Positions 29,701 through 37,621 of a DNA stretch of 64,000 nt are shown one piece after another. A program made the translations under genes and the position numbers. Within the stretch, counting starts at the first letter, position 1, and each line of letters begins with the position of its first letter. Under the pieces are notes generated by a model. That model saw nothing but the letters and a program-made list of their open reading frames with translations. It ran no database searches and was not told the origin of the DNA. Source of the DNA: Prevotella sp. 885 (GTDB lineage: Bacteria; Bacteroidota; Bacteroidia; Bacteroidales; Bacteroidaceae); assembly GCF_002265625.1 (NCBI RefSeq), contig NZ_NOVE01000010.1, forward strand, positions 1 through 64,000. The letters run 5' to 3'.

Positions 29701-30513
29701 ACGGTTCCATTTATAGTTGAAGAAGAGTGATGTACGGCGGTTCTCACCGTCACCGAATGTCTCCTCATTGTGCGTACCAAGACCCTGGTCGAATGAGATA
29801 CCACCACCGTCGTTGGTGCCGTCATACCAGAAATTCTCGAAGAGCGGGTCGTTCTTCTCGGCAGCCTTTACAAGGTTAGCATGGAAGTCGCGGAGATCCT
29901 CAACAACACCCTCACGGTCATAGAACTCTGAGTTGTAGCCCATACCGTTGATACCATAGTAGCGGAAGAACTTGGCAGCGAGTTCCGCGTCAGCAGATCC
30001 CATAGCTGTGATCATCTTCAGCCAGTCGCCACCAAGACCTGCGTTAGGAATGGAAGCCACACCCGATACGCCCACACCGTTCTTGTGTGCTGCGTCAAGG
30101 AAAGCTGCGGGGATGCGTCCCAATGAAGCTGTCCAGTCACCGTAGTGTGTTACGTACGACCACATTGAGAACACCTCTGAGTCGAAAACGCCGTTAGGAA
30201 GTGCGTTGAAAGCAGGATCGCTTACAGGAATCCAAGCGATAAGCTTCTTGTCGTTCTCAGCAGTAAGGTCGCGTACCTGTGTGGCGGCGTTACGGAAACG
30301 AACATGCGGCTTAACACGTGAGATGTAGAAATTGTCATCCTTAGACAAACGATGGTTGTTCTGCCAGTTCTGAAGTGCAAACTGGAACTTTTCACTACCG
30401 GTGTCCTTACCGGCATCGATGTAACCCTCGCGCAGCTGCTGCGCGTTTGACGACATTACGCTGAGCATCAGTCCTGCTGCGAGCGTAAGGGTCTTGCGAG
30501 TAAAATTCGCCAT
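26773..30513 (-). CDS. Secreted GH85-like endo-beta-N-acetylglucosaminidase, second paralogue
   Basis: 1246 aa. Signal peptide about 1-24 (ends SSNAQ). The catalytic part has GINGMGYNSEF with Asn194 and Glu196 in the GH85 N-x-E arrangement, then FWYDGTNDGGGISFDQGLG. Downstream are jelly-roll and Fn3-like parts, a LamG-like domain (FYVNGKKQEI, IDNLQIWDHALTADEV) and a short sorting-like C-terminus (AGAYILTVKKDGKVVRTMKLIRK). It shares layout with the 22826-26614 protein, but the two are clearly diverged, so they probably act on different N-glycan types or at different places. It is the first of the four-gene PUL block GH85-GH85-SusC-SusD read leftwards. Confidence 0.85.
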   Translation of the reverse strand: MANFTRKTLTLAAGLMLSVMSSNAQQLREGYIDAGKDTGSEKFQFALQNWQNNHRLSKDDNFYISRVKPHVRFRNAATQVRDLTAENDKKLIAWIPVSDPAFNALPNGVFDSEVFSMWSYVTHYGDWTASLGRIPAAFLDAAHKNGVGVSGVASIPNAGLGGDWLKMITAMGSADAELAAKFFRYYGINGMGYNSEFYDREGVVEDLRDFHANLVKAAEKNDPLFENFWYDGTNDGGGISFDQGLGTHNEETFGDGENRRTSLFFNYKWNRTYLMDKSVTKAEEMGRDPLDLYCGVNMQGGEPRGTCWSYLPSRRLSIGLWGAHSNNMFWESRGEKGSNPDVKQNTYLQRIERYFTGGTRNPANCPSIVDRHACNADNFAWHGMSTFMTARSALSWNLSEEPFITYFNLGNGKYFNLEGKRQNNNSWYNVGMQDYLPTWRWWFASKLLGNKATDVPENGLDANFTWDDAYFGGSTIRLTGSTADEYLHLFKTEYALKAGDVITFKYKLAGGTSDIDLLLSAKGSETSATAYNVLKTSQKADDEEWIEKKFVVGTDFDSKDLALVALHFKNAKNLSLLLGEFSIVRGTSAAPAAPVITSSDMLYNSYAGMDAKLIWNMENNKAVDEPCYNIDVKTSYFKLYAQEEGQEPVLCGTTTSWAGMFFSIPVTNKAAKVRLGVSAVALDQKSESQIAWTEYNTPTSYTLSDDIQIDKTTIKPGEKFTMGYVDPEHKDAAWELLDEEGNSVYSGNGKTVTVENGLENIGSYTLKLTGDVSGIEKVREYPGYVQITDKSVGALPEIYTLTANDSEEPISIKVGDQVTMKYTAREANGASSQGVDLQEYRYGAKCSDLGITGAKSFSVSYWLKINELAEGDTQLFSVANKTDAWPKTDWGWIWVNINQEGVVNSYTWRGADKTSNNEIQYNYGNTKLPVGTWVHITHVFDYNAEGGLRGDFYVNGKKQEIVSWKRTNTGDKTGDPGYQENPYNITDMQVLAVGGDAAFRSGIKGAIDNLQIWDHALTADEVQTTMGTIDSNNVPAGIIAFWDNEKAANDDFTFASVGQKKGVQAGLHAYTPTGDEGQGEFVWVAPKYTSGCPFITGTAYQVETVPTWSAPKADIISQSGNDTEGKAVLSYEKEGVRNVTLTLSNSLGKDQRVFSAITIGSGTGIDQLGNGELKAYTVGEDVIVEFAEAGNYDVQIVNVAGQAQARKAAAIAAGGNMQVRLANAGAYILTVKKDGKVVRTMKLIRK

Positions 30514-30885
30514 TCTTGATTTGTTTTAAGTTATAGATATTCAGTTTTGTTGAGTTTTGTCTTGCACGGTTAGATGCTCGACACATATCTCATACAAGAT
30601 TATTCTATGTTGTGAAAATATAGCAGAGGCTTCCCGATGCACATCCAGTCTATACCACTAATTTTTACCTTAGTAGTTCTTAAAAAAAAGTTTGAAAAAG
30701 TATCGTTCAGCTTCTTAGGTTTTTATATTATATCGTTTTTCTTTTGCAAAATTAATCAAAAAGCGCGTAACAAAAACAAACGCACGCAATAAATTTAACT
30801 TTATTAACATTATTAACATTAGCACCACTGCGTGCCGAATTTTGAATTAGGAATTGTTCTCGGCTTCGTCTACACCAAGGCAGAT
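30514..30885 (-). promoter_or_regulatory. Upstream region of the PUL block, candidate promoter
   Basis: This 372-bp non-coding gap is AT-rich. On the minus strand TAATTTTG (30754-30747) fits the downstream promoter box; CAAA complements at 30771-30774 and 30777-30780 give spacers of 16 or 22, so the upstream box is off-consensus. That would fit a gene set needing an activator, such as a hybrid two-component or ECF system, none of which is in the window. The resulting 5' UTR would be over 200 nt. A GCACGCA/TGCGTGC inverted repeat flanks 30782-30836. Confidence 0.4.
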
Positions 30886-31445
30886 ACAAACTTAGGAGGC
30901 TATGGCGTCTCGCCGTAGCCACGCAGCCTACTATAACAAAACACCAATCAGCGCCGTGTCCCGAGGGGACACGTATCCATCAGAAACCCACTGCAAGCTC
31001 CGAAGGAGCGCAGCTGTGGGATAAGCATCACCTCTCCCTCTTCTGGTTCCGCAAAGCGGGACCGACTATCATCCTCAATATCAGACGGGATGTGTAAGTC
31101 CCCCTTCGGGGAACTCATTTTGGGAGGGGCATATTTACCCACAGCTGCGCTGCTTCGCAGCTTGCAGTGGGTTTCATGATATAGGTCCCGCCCAGCGGAA
31201 CCCGCAGCTGTAATACGTAACTTAGTACCATCAGCTCATACTCAATCTGCTCGCGTCCGTGGGTGATTATATCCTTTGTTGTTTGTATAACAATAAGCTG
31301 CAACACAAACTTAGGAGGCTATGGCGTCCCGCCGTAGCCACGCAGCCTACCATAACAAAATATATTGCTGTACGTGGGGTGGGCTACCATAATGCTGTAT
31401 GTGGGTGCGGGGCTACGGCGAGACGCCATAGCCTCCTATGTTTGC
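30886..31445 (+). repeat. Dispersed repeat family R, copy R1
   Basis: About 560 bp bounded by inverted ends: CAAACTTAGGAGGCTATGGC (from 30888) on the left and GCCATAGCCTCCTATGTTTG (ending about 31444) on the right, each extended by a CGTCTCGCCGTAGCC half. Inside, in order, are a perfect CGTGTCCC-gag-GGGACACG hairpin (30954-30972), a CCCACTGC...TGTGGG hairpin (30988-31020), a GGTTCCGC/GCGGGACC hairpin (31045-31063), and mirror-image copies of the last two at 31138-31171 and 31183-31203. A third TIR-like copy at 31305-31340 shows a nested or extended structure. It lies 23 bases past the stop of the GH36-like gene. Short ORFs inside are by-products of the hairpins. Confidence 0.85.
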
Positions 31446-31468
31446 TTTTGCTGCTGTATAAATTCTTC

Positions 31469-33691
31469 CTAATGCACGGCAGCAAAGTTGAAGTTGCCAT
31501 TGTCTGTGCCCTCAAACACAAAGACTGTGGAGGCGGGGAAGCTTAGGGTAAGCTGGTCATCGATATTGATGGGCTTATTCACCTCAATACCCTTCAGTCC
31601 TCCTTCTACCGCCACCTTCTGGTCTGCAAACGAGCTGCGGAGCGTGATGGTGGTCTGAATGTATGCAGGGATGTCGAGCATTTCACGGAGCGTAGTGGTG
31701 AACTGACGTTCCTTCACATCGGGATTGCGAAGGGTGAGAGTTGCCTTCTTGCCGTTCCAAGCAGCCCAACCGTAGACATTCACCTGAGTGCCGTCCCATG
31801 GGTTGCCACCCACCCAGTGAATATCTGGCAGCACATCGGCATTACGCTGTTGCCAATCCATACATTCCGCCAAGTCCTTCCACAGAGCGCCAGCCTTGCC
31901 CTCGTTGTCCTCAATCTGGTCCATCAACTTATAGTCGGTGTATAGCTCCACCATACCCGAGCCACAGCCAAAGGCACAACGCATCTCACGCAACACACCG
32001 TCATAGCTATAGTCGCTCGGAGTGTAAGGCTTGCCTTTCTCGCTAAGGATTAGTCCGTGCGTCATCAAAGTGTTGATAGGACAGAGCGGCGAACCTTGCG
32101 TGAAGATCTTATAAACCATGTGGTCACGATAAGTTATCCACTGTTCACGGTCTGTTCCCGTATTGCCGATATACGAGCAGTCGGCATCCTGTCGCCATAT
32201 CGCATCGCTATAATGGAACCAGAAGGGCGAAGCCCATGTACCCACGGTAGTGTTAAAGAAGATGTCGGGACGTGTCTTGCGCACGGCACGTTCTATGCTG
32301 ATGATTCCTTCAGCATTCTCAATGCCGGTGTCACCCTCATCAGGTCCGAAGGCTGTACCTTGTGCGCTGATGCCGTCAAACTTGAAGAAGCGGAAATCGT
32401 AATTGCTAATCATGTTGTTGCAGCAGTCGATGAAGTAGTTGTAATATGCCTCATTGCTCAACTGCATACCGCCACGGTTTTCCCAATACTTGCGACGATA
32501 AGTGCCGCTACCGCCGTAACCGCCTACCGGACCTAACCATGCACCGATGCCCACACCCATGCTCTTAGCCAGACGGTCTTCATCAGCGAAGCCATTGGGG
32601 AAGTTCGGATTGAAAGTCCATGTGCCGTAAGCATCCCAACCATCGTCAAAGACGAAAGCATAGGGGGCCTTGCCATACACATCATAGAACTTGTCCTTCC
32701 AGTGCTTCACCACGTCTGCGCACTGTGTGGATGTCATGTTCTCCGAGTAGTCGCCCTTTGTGTTCTTGAGGTCGGAAGCATCATACACGCCGTTATTACC
32801 TACGGCATTGTTGCGGTCGATGTTTAGCTCGTACCACGAATTGTATAGGGGGAACGCACGCCAAGGCACTGCACGTTCGCGCTCGCTATAAGCCAGAAAC
32901 GAACGACGTGCCTGACCGGGAGCCACCAATCCTACAACGGAGCTGACCTCCCACGGCTGACTCTTCTTAAGCGTAGTGTTGCGGCGCCAATAACCCTGAA
33001 TAGGCACATCGGCTGTAGCAGACATAGTGTCTTCCACCTCAACGGAGTTTACGCCCATAGGAGTTTCAAGACCTGCAAATATCTTATTGCTGGCAATAAG
33101 CGCGCCGCGTGTATTACCAACTACCTCCGGCACGCTCTGTGCCTTATACCCGTCCACATTGTAGATCATAGGTGTTATGGACTGCATGGCAATATCTTTG
33201 TCGGCAGACACGTCAAGGGTGGTGCGCAGATAGTGGCTTCCGTCACGCAGCACAGCATGCCAGACGATATTGAGATCACCCTTCTTAAACACGGCTTTGA
33301 GCGCTTTACCGTTAAAGCGGTCCGACCCCTTCACGGCATTTTTGTCGCCGACAAGATTTTCGGTGCCGACGCTTACCAGCTCCATCTCTGAGGATGTGAA
33401 GGTGCTGCCGTCACCCAATACCACTTTAAACAGTTCGGTGCCTGGTTTAAGGTTCATCTCTTCGCAGCCATTAAAGATCAGCTTGCCCTTAACTTTGGCA
33501 AACTTGGCTGTCAGCAACGCGTTCTTCAGTGTCCACTCCTTAGAGCGGCTTACCAACTGTGCTTTGTCGGCTTGCACTTCCTGCGGAAAAATCACCTGCT
33601 GTGCCACGACGTTCTGTCCGCTGCCAATGACAAGGCAGAGAACAGAAGCTCCTAACCAACGCTTCATTCTATTATTCATTATCTTGTTCAT
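31469..33691 (-). CDS. Secreted glycoside hydrolase, GH36/clan-D alpha-galactosidase-like
   Basis: 740 aa. A signal peptide lies within about residues 9-31 (the start may be the internal Met9, MKRWLGASVL). An N-terminal beta-sandwich covers about 35-290, then a TIM-barrel with FVFDDGWD (about 347-353), and RFFKFDGIS where Asp439 aligns with the clan GH-D nucleophile. WRQDAD near 515-525 is a candidate for the acid/base. The architecture resembles GH36-type alpha-galactosidases and related alpha-N-acetylgalactosaminidase-like proteins that are sometimes labelled 'enterotoxin' in Bacteroides genomes. The precise family and linkage cannot be set by eye. It reads in the same direction as the GH85 block but is separated from it by repeat R1 and flanked upstream by repeat R2. 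Confidence 0.7.
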   Translation of the reverse strand: MNKIMNNRMKRWLGASVLCLVIGSGQNVVAQQVIFPQEVQADKAQLVSRSKEWTLKNALLTAKFAKVKGKLIFNGCEEMNLKPGTELFKVVLGDGSTFTSSEMELVSVGTENLVGDKNAVKGSDRFNGKALKAVFKKGDLNIVWHAVLRDGSHYLRTTLDVSADKDIAMQSITPMIYNVDGYKAQSVPEVVGNTRGALIASNKIFAGLETPMGVNSVEVEDTMSATADVPIQGYWRRNTTLKKSQPWEVSSVVGLVAPGQARRSFLAYSERERAVPWRAFPLYNSWYELNIDRNNAVGNNGVYDASDLKNTKGDYSENMTSTQCADVVKHWKDKFYDVYGKAPYAFVFDDGWDAYGTWTFNPNFPNGFADEDRLAKSMGVGIGAWLGPVGGYGGSGTYRRKYWENRGGMQLSNEAYYNYFIDCCNNMISNYDFRFFKFDGISAQGTAFGPDEGDTGIENAEGIISIERAVRKTRPDIFFNTTVGTWASPFWFHYSDAIWRQDADCSYIGNTGTDREQWITYRDHMVYKIFTQGSPLCPINTLMTHGLILSEKGKPYTPSDYSYDGVLREMRCAFGCGSGMVELYTDYKLMDQIEDNEGKAGALWKDLAECMDWQQRNADVLPDIHWVGGNPWDGTQVNVYGWAAWNGKKATLTLRNPDVKERQFTTTLREMLDIPAYIQTTITLRSSFADQKVAVEGGLKGIEVNKPINIDDQLTLSFPASTVFVFEGTDNGNFNFAAVH

Positions 33692-33870
33692 TATATTATT
33701 AGGTACTTTGATTTAGTAGACTTATACATTTATATAAAAGCGGGGTATAGACATCCCATGCTTGCATATCTCAGAAGATTCAGTATTGATAAAGAAATAT
33801 TTGGCAAAGGTAAGCATAAAATTCGATACAACAGCTCCATCAGGAGGGAAATCACTGCACCAAGGCTGAT

Positions 33871-34334
33871 ACAAACTTAGGAGGCTATGGCGTCCTCGCC
33901 GTAGCCACGCAACCTACTATAACAGAACACCAATTAGCGCCGTGTCCCGCAGCCTACCATAGCAGAACACCAATCAGCGCCGTGTCCCGAGGGGACACGT
34001 ATCCATCAGAAACCCACTGCAAGCTCCGAAGGAGCGCAGCTGTGGGATAAGCATCACCTCTCCCTCTCCTGGTTCCGCAAAGCGGGACCGACTATCATCC
34101 TCAATATCAGACAGGATGTGTAAGTCCCCCTTCGGGGAACTCATTTTGGGAGGGGCATATTTACCCACAGCTGCGCTGCTTCGCATCTTGCAGTGGGTTT
34201 CATGATACAGGTCCCGCCCAGCGGAACCCGCAGCTCATACTCAATCTGCTCGCGTCCGTGGGTGCGAGGCTACCAATGACTTGCTGTACGGGGGTGCGGG
34301 GCTACGGCGAGACGCCATAGCCTCCTAGGTTTGC
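33871..34334 (+). repeat. Dispersed repeat family R, copy R2
   Basis: About 464 bp in the same orientation as R1. The left inverted end is at 33872-33906 and the right one at 34300-34334. The same hairpin series is present (CGTGTCCC/GGGACACG, CCCACTGC.../...GTGGG and its mirror). The subrepeat ending AGCGCCGTGTCCCG occurs twice here (33907-33950 and 33951-33989) and once in R1. The right end is 6 bases from the stop codon of the GT4 gene at 34340. Confidence 0.85.
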
Positions 34335-34339
34335 CTTGG

Positions 34340-35440
34340 CTACTTATGCGTCACACTCTTTATAACTTCTGCAATCTCCCTTGCGCAGCGCTTATCATTA
34401 AACGTCCGCTCGGCTATTTGTCTGCCTTTCTCTCCCATGCGACGCGCCTCCTCTGGATGCGTGGCGATGTAGTCGACGGCGCGTTGCCAGCCTTCCACGT
34501 CGCCGTAGGGAACGGAGATGCCGCAGCCGTCGCGGGAGAAGTCTACCGGGATTTGGGGGTTGCGGCTGCAGATGATGGGCAATCCCAATGCCAATGCCTC
34601 CACCACTGTGGTCAAGCCGGCGGTGTAACGGGTCTCCTTGCAGCAAATCACCACGCACGATGCCTTTGCCACCTCGCACGCTATCTCGTAAGGCAACAAG
34701 CCACATATCTCCACCACCTTCACGTTGGCGGAGGGATGGCAGTGGCGCACGGCGTCAAGGTTGGGATTGGGGATGGAGGGGTCGGCATTGATGCCTATAT
34801 ATAATATAAGGTGGTGAGGAGTATTGCGGAACGCCTCGATGAGCGTGGGCTGGTCGCGCTGTTCCTTACCCGTGGCAATGAAGACGGGAGCCTCTGCCCC
34901 ACCCTCATGAGCAGACGCTTGGCGAGCCTCAGCCACCGAACGCGAGATGCGGTCGTAGAAGTCGAGGTCGGCACCCCAATGTCCCACAACCATGCGGCGC
35001 GGGTCTGCCTTGCGCGACTTAAGAGAATCGTCAACGAGCTTCTGCGAAAAGAAAATCATGCGGTCGAAACCACGATAGAAGAGTCGTCCTCCCAGCTCGC
35101 GCAACCGGCTCTTAGAGGTGACAATGGGCTGGTGATGCCATACGATGATGGGCTTGCGGAAGAGACGGAGAGCACGGAGGAGCACCACCAGTTCCAGCCC
35201 CTTGTAATGCGTGGCATACACGGCGTCATACTTCTCACGGCAGGTGAGCACACGCCATGCCGTACTAATGGCGGTGGCTATACGGGAGAGCGTCTTCTTC
35301 GGCGAACGATGCCAGACAACGCCGATGCCGTTGTCTTTGAGGTGGCATGCGCCATAGAGGAAGTGCGAGGGAAACTCGCCGTCCTTCATTCTGTCAAGAC
35401 AATACTGGATGTTCTGCGTGTGGTAGAAGTAGACGTGCAT
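34340..35440 (-). CDS. Glycosyltransferase family 4-like (GT-B) protein
   Basis: 366 aa. Rossmann-like N-terminal half (MHVYFYHTQNIQYCLDR; YATHYKGLELVVLLRALRLF; VWHHQPIV). The C-terminal half has the GT4 signature: GKEQRDQPTLIEAFRN, YEIACEVAKASCVVICCKET and TTVVEALALGLPIICSR, where the glutamate of the E-x7-E-like region is seen as VVEALALGLP. It is likely cytoplasmic and makes a sugar linkage on a lipid-linked or surface glycan. It is the last gene of the leftward five-gene cluster (34340-39619), separated from the GT2 gene by a 55-bp AT-rich gap of TTATTACTTATTATTTT-type repeats. The donor and acceptor are unknown. Confidence 0.88.
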   Translation of the reverse strand: MHVYFYHTQNIQYCLDRMKDGEFPSHFLYGACHLKDNGIGVVWHRSPKKTLSRIATAISTAWRVLTCREKYDAVYATHYKGLELVVLLRALRLFRKPIIVWHHQPIVTSKSRLRELGGRLFYRGFDRMIFFSQKLVDDSLKSRKADPRRMVVGHWGADLDFYDRISRSVAEARQASAHEGGAEAPVFIATGKEQRDQPTLIEAFRNTPHHLILYIGINADPSIPNPNLDAVRHCHPSANVKVVEICGLLPYEIACEVAKASCVVICCKETRYTAGLTTVVEALALGLPIICSRNPQIPVDFSRDGCGISVPYGDVEGWQRAVDYIATHPEEARRMGEKGRQIAERTFNDKRCAREIAEVIKSVTHK

Positions 35441-35495
35441 CAGTTATTATTTAGTATTTATTATTTTTTACTTATTACTTATTATTTTGTACTTA

Positions 35496-36548
35496 TTATT
35501 TTTTGGGGACTAGATACCTGTAGTTATACACCTGCATGAAGGGATGGAGGAGGGCACGCAGGAGCGCCACGGGGTCTTTCTCATAAGTATAGAAGAGGAC
35601 GTGACGATACTTTACGTACATTCGCATAAGGGAGAGGAGGGAGAAGGGCGACGTGCCACACTCGGCATGCAGGAGCTTCAGCGCGTCGGCATAGATGGGG
35701 TTGTTGGTGGTGACGCCGTCACGAACGTCCAGCGTGCCAGCCTTCTCATGTCGCCACACCCACTCTATGAACGTCAGGCGGGCGGCGAAGTGCTGGCGCA
35801 TCCACGGCTTCACCTTATGCCAATGACACATACCGTACCACACCATATAGAGGGCGTTGTCTGCCTGGCGGACACGATGGGCGTCCACTCCCACATACGT
35901 GGCAGTCTCAGCATAACGGCGCTGGCGCACAAGCACACGGTCGATAAGGCAGATGGCGTCAAGGGCAGCCGCTGCCGTGGCTGTCATCACGTCGTAGCAC
36001 GTGCGGCGATAGATGTCGGGATGTTCTGTTTCGGAGGGAATATAGTCGAGCAGCGTGCGGCGCAGCATCTGGCAATGTCCCATCATCGAAGCATAGAAGA
36101 GGCGGATGAGATTGCAGTTGGGGCGGCGCGGATCGTAGCGCACCTCGGCTCCGCTCTCCGAGAAGGGCACGGACCGGCATACGCACATCATCATGTGCGG
36201 ATCAGCCATCGCTGCCACCTGCTCCTCTAATTTTGTCGGCATCCAGATGTCGTCCTGGTCGCTGACGGCTATGAGGTCGCCCTTGGCACGGCGCATGGCA
36301 GAGAAGAAGTTGGCGTTGATGCCCATCTGCTTCTCGTTGCGGAATATCCGCATCTCCATTCCTTCGGGCGCCTTGGCTGCATAGTCGTGGAGGAGGTCCA
36401 TGGTGTTGTCCGTCGACCCGTCGTCCTGAACGATGAGTTCGGCAGGGAGCAGCGTCTGCGAGAAGATGGAGTCGAGCTGTTCTGCAAGATGGCGTGATGC
36501 ACCGTTGTATGTGCACATCACTACGGAGAGCGACATATTATGTTTCAT
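35496..36548 (-). CDS. Family 2 glycosyltransferase, rhamnosyltransferase-like
   Basis: 350 aa. The GT-A signature is complete at the N-terminus: SVVMCTYNGA, the LIVQDDGSTDNT nucleotide-binding motif and ISVSDQDDIW-type metal site seen as LIAVSDQDDIWMPTKLEEQ (residues about 90-110). The FSQTLLPAELI and NFFSAMRRAKGD segments are typical of RfbF/rhamnosyltransferase-like GT2 members. The C-terminal part is hydrophobic-poor, and no membrane anchor is clear. It is 12 bases downstream of the HlpA-like gene, so the two are probably translated from one message. Confidence 0.9.
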   Translation of the reverse strand: MKHNMSLSVVMCTYNGASRHLAEQLDSIFSQTLLPAELIVQDDGSTDNTMDLLHDYAAKAPEGMEMRIFRNEKQMGINANFFSAMRRAKGDLIAVSDQDDIWMPTKLEEQVAAMADPHMMMCVCRSVPFSESGAEVRYDPRRPNCNLIRLFYASMMGHCQMLRRTLLDYIPSETEHPDIYRRTCYDVMTATAAAALDAICLIDRVLVRQRRYAETATYVGVDAHRVRQADNALYMVWYGMCHWHKVKPWMRQHFAARLTFIEWVWRHEKAGTLDVRDGVTTNNPIYADALKLLHAECGTSPFSLLSLMRMYVKYRHVLFYTYEKDPVALLRALLHPFMQVYNYRYLVPKK

Positions 36549-36560
36549 AAAAACTATTGA

Positions 36561-37586
36561 TTACCAGTGGCGGTCGCGACCGAAGATTTTCCTTATTCTT
36601 CGCGACACAGCCTTGAAGATATAGCCGAAATTGCCGTAGCGGATGTTGAGCCACAACTCTTCCATTGAGCGTCCTGCCTTGATGAGCGGATGACCGTAGG
36701 CGTAGGTGCGATAGACCTGCTCCTTGAAGTCGACATCCTCTATGACGTAGCGCGGATGGCGGACGGGGGCGTCCAGCTCGAAGCGCTGCATGGTGAAGAG
36801 TCGGCGGAGGCGGCGCGGCATGGTCTGCAGCGAACCCGTATAGTGGGTGGAACCGTCGGTGGCTCCGAGATTGTTTATCATGTTGCGCGTCGGCATGATG
36901 GCAAGACCGGAGTTCATCACCATCGACGTCCAGAAGATGGTCTCGTAATACTCCTTGCCCGACGCACGATGGTCATAGCAGGCACGAAGCGTGTCGAGGC
37001 AGTAGCGGCGCTGGCGCATCACGGCGTCCAGCTGGCGCTTCGCATCGGGGTCGTCCAGACAGGCGTACGTGGGGTCCCATGTGTCGATGACGCGGCGCCA
37101 TGAAGCCCATCCCCAGATGGAGAATACGGAGGTGAAGAGATAGTCGTAAGGACTGTCCACCTGCTCCTCGGGATTGAATCCGGCAATCATCCACACCCTC
37201 TCGTCGTCGGCATAACGGTCGAGCATCTCCTTGCAGAAGGGGAAGAACGACTGCGAAGGCACGTCGTCGTCCTCGAGGACGATGCAGCGGTCCACAATGG
37301 AGAAAGCCCATTTCTGCGAGATATATTCCGACGGGTCGCAACCGAAGTTGCGCTCCTGATACTTGCGGTGAACCTCGCACTGCCAGTCGATGTCTTCCAC
37401 GACGCGGCGGCAAGCCTCTATGCCCGGCATATCGCGTTCGCCACGCGGTCCGTCCTGATAGAGGAACAGCTTTGAGGGACGCGCCTTGCGCACCTCGTCG
37501 AACACGCGGCGCAGATGGTCAGGGCGGTTAAAGAAGAGTATGAGGACGGCTACGTCCGTCTTGTAAGGTTGTGGATTCATAAGCAT
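36561..37586 (-). CDS. HlpA-like family 2 glycosyltransferase
   Basis: 341 aa (the start may also be Met3). VAVLILFFNRPDHLRRVFDEVR opens the fold; KLFLYQDGPRGERD and CIVLEDDDVPSQSFF (D-D-D metal site near residue 105) follow, and FSIWGWASWRRVIDTWDP is a segment typical of the 'hemolytic protein HlpA-like' glycosyltransferases found in capsule and LPS clusters. The usual partner genes are other glycosyltransferases, as here. The name HlpA-like does not imply haemolysis. The acceptor and sugar are unknown. Confidence 0.85.
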   Translation of the reverse strand: MLMNPQPYKTDVAVLILFFNRPDHLRRVFDEVRKARPSKLFLYQDGPRGERDMPGIEACRRVVEDIDWQCEVHRKYQERNFGCDPSEYISQKWAFSIVDRCIVLEDDDVPSQSFFPFCKEMLDRYADDERVWMIAGFNPEEQVDSPYDYLFTSVFSIWGWASWRRVIDTWDPTYACLDDPDAKRQLDAVMRQRRYCLDTLRACYDHRASGKEYYETIFWTSMVMNSGLAIMPTRNMINNLGATDGSTHYTGSLQTMPRRLRRLFTMQRFELDAPVRHPRYVIEDVDFKEQVYRTYAYGHPLIKAGRSMEELWLNIRYGNFGYIFKAVSRRIRKIFGRDRHW

Positions 37587-37621
37587 TAAGGGGTTTAGGG
37601 GTTATGTCGTTTTTATGGTTG

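Noticed and set aside
30948..31142. Short ORF (GKYAPPKMSSPKGDLHI type), also open in R2 (33974-34186) and R3b (46679-46966)
   Set aside because: The frame is open in all three copies, but the copies are nearly identical, the peptide is encoded by the paired arms of hairpins, and one copy reads it from a different start. This is what a non-coding repeat would give.
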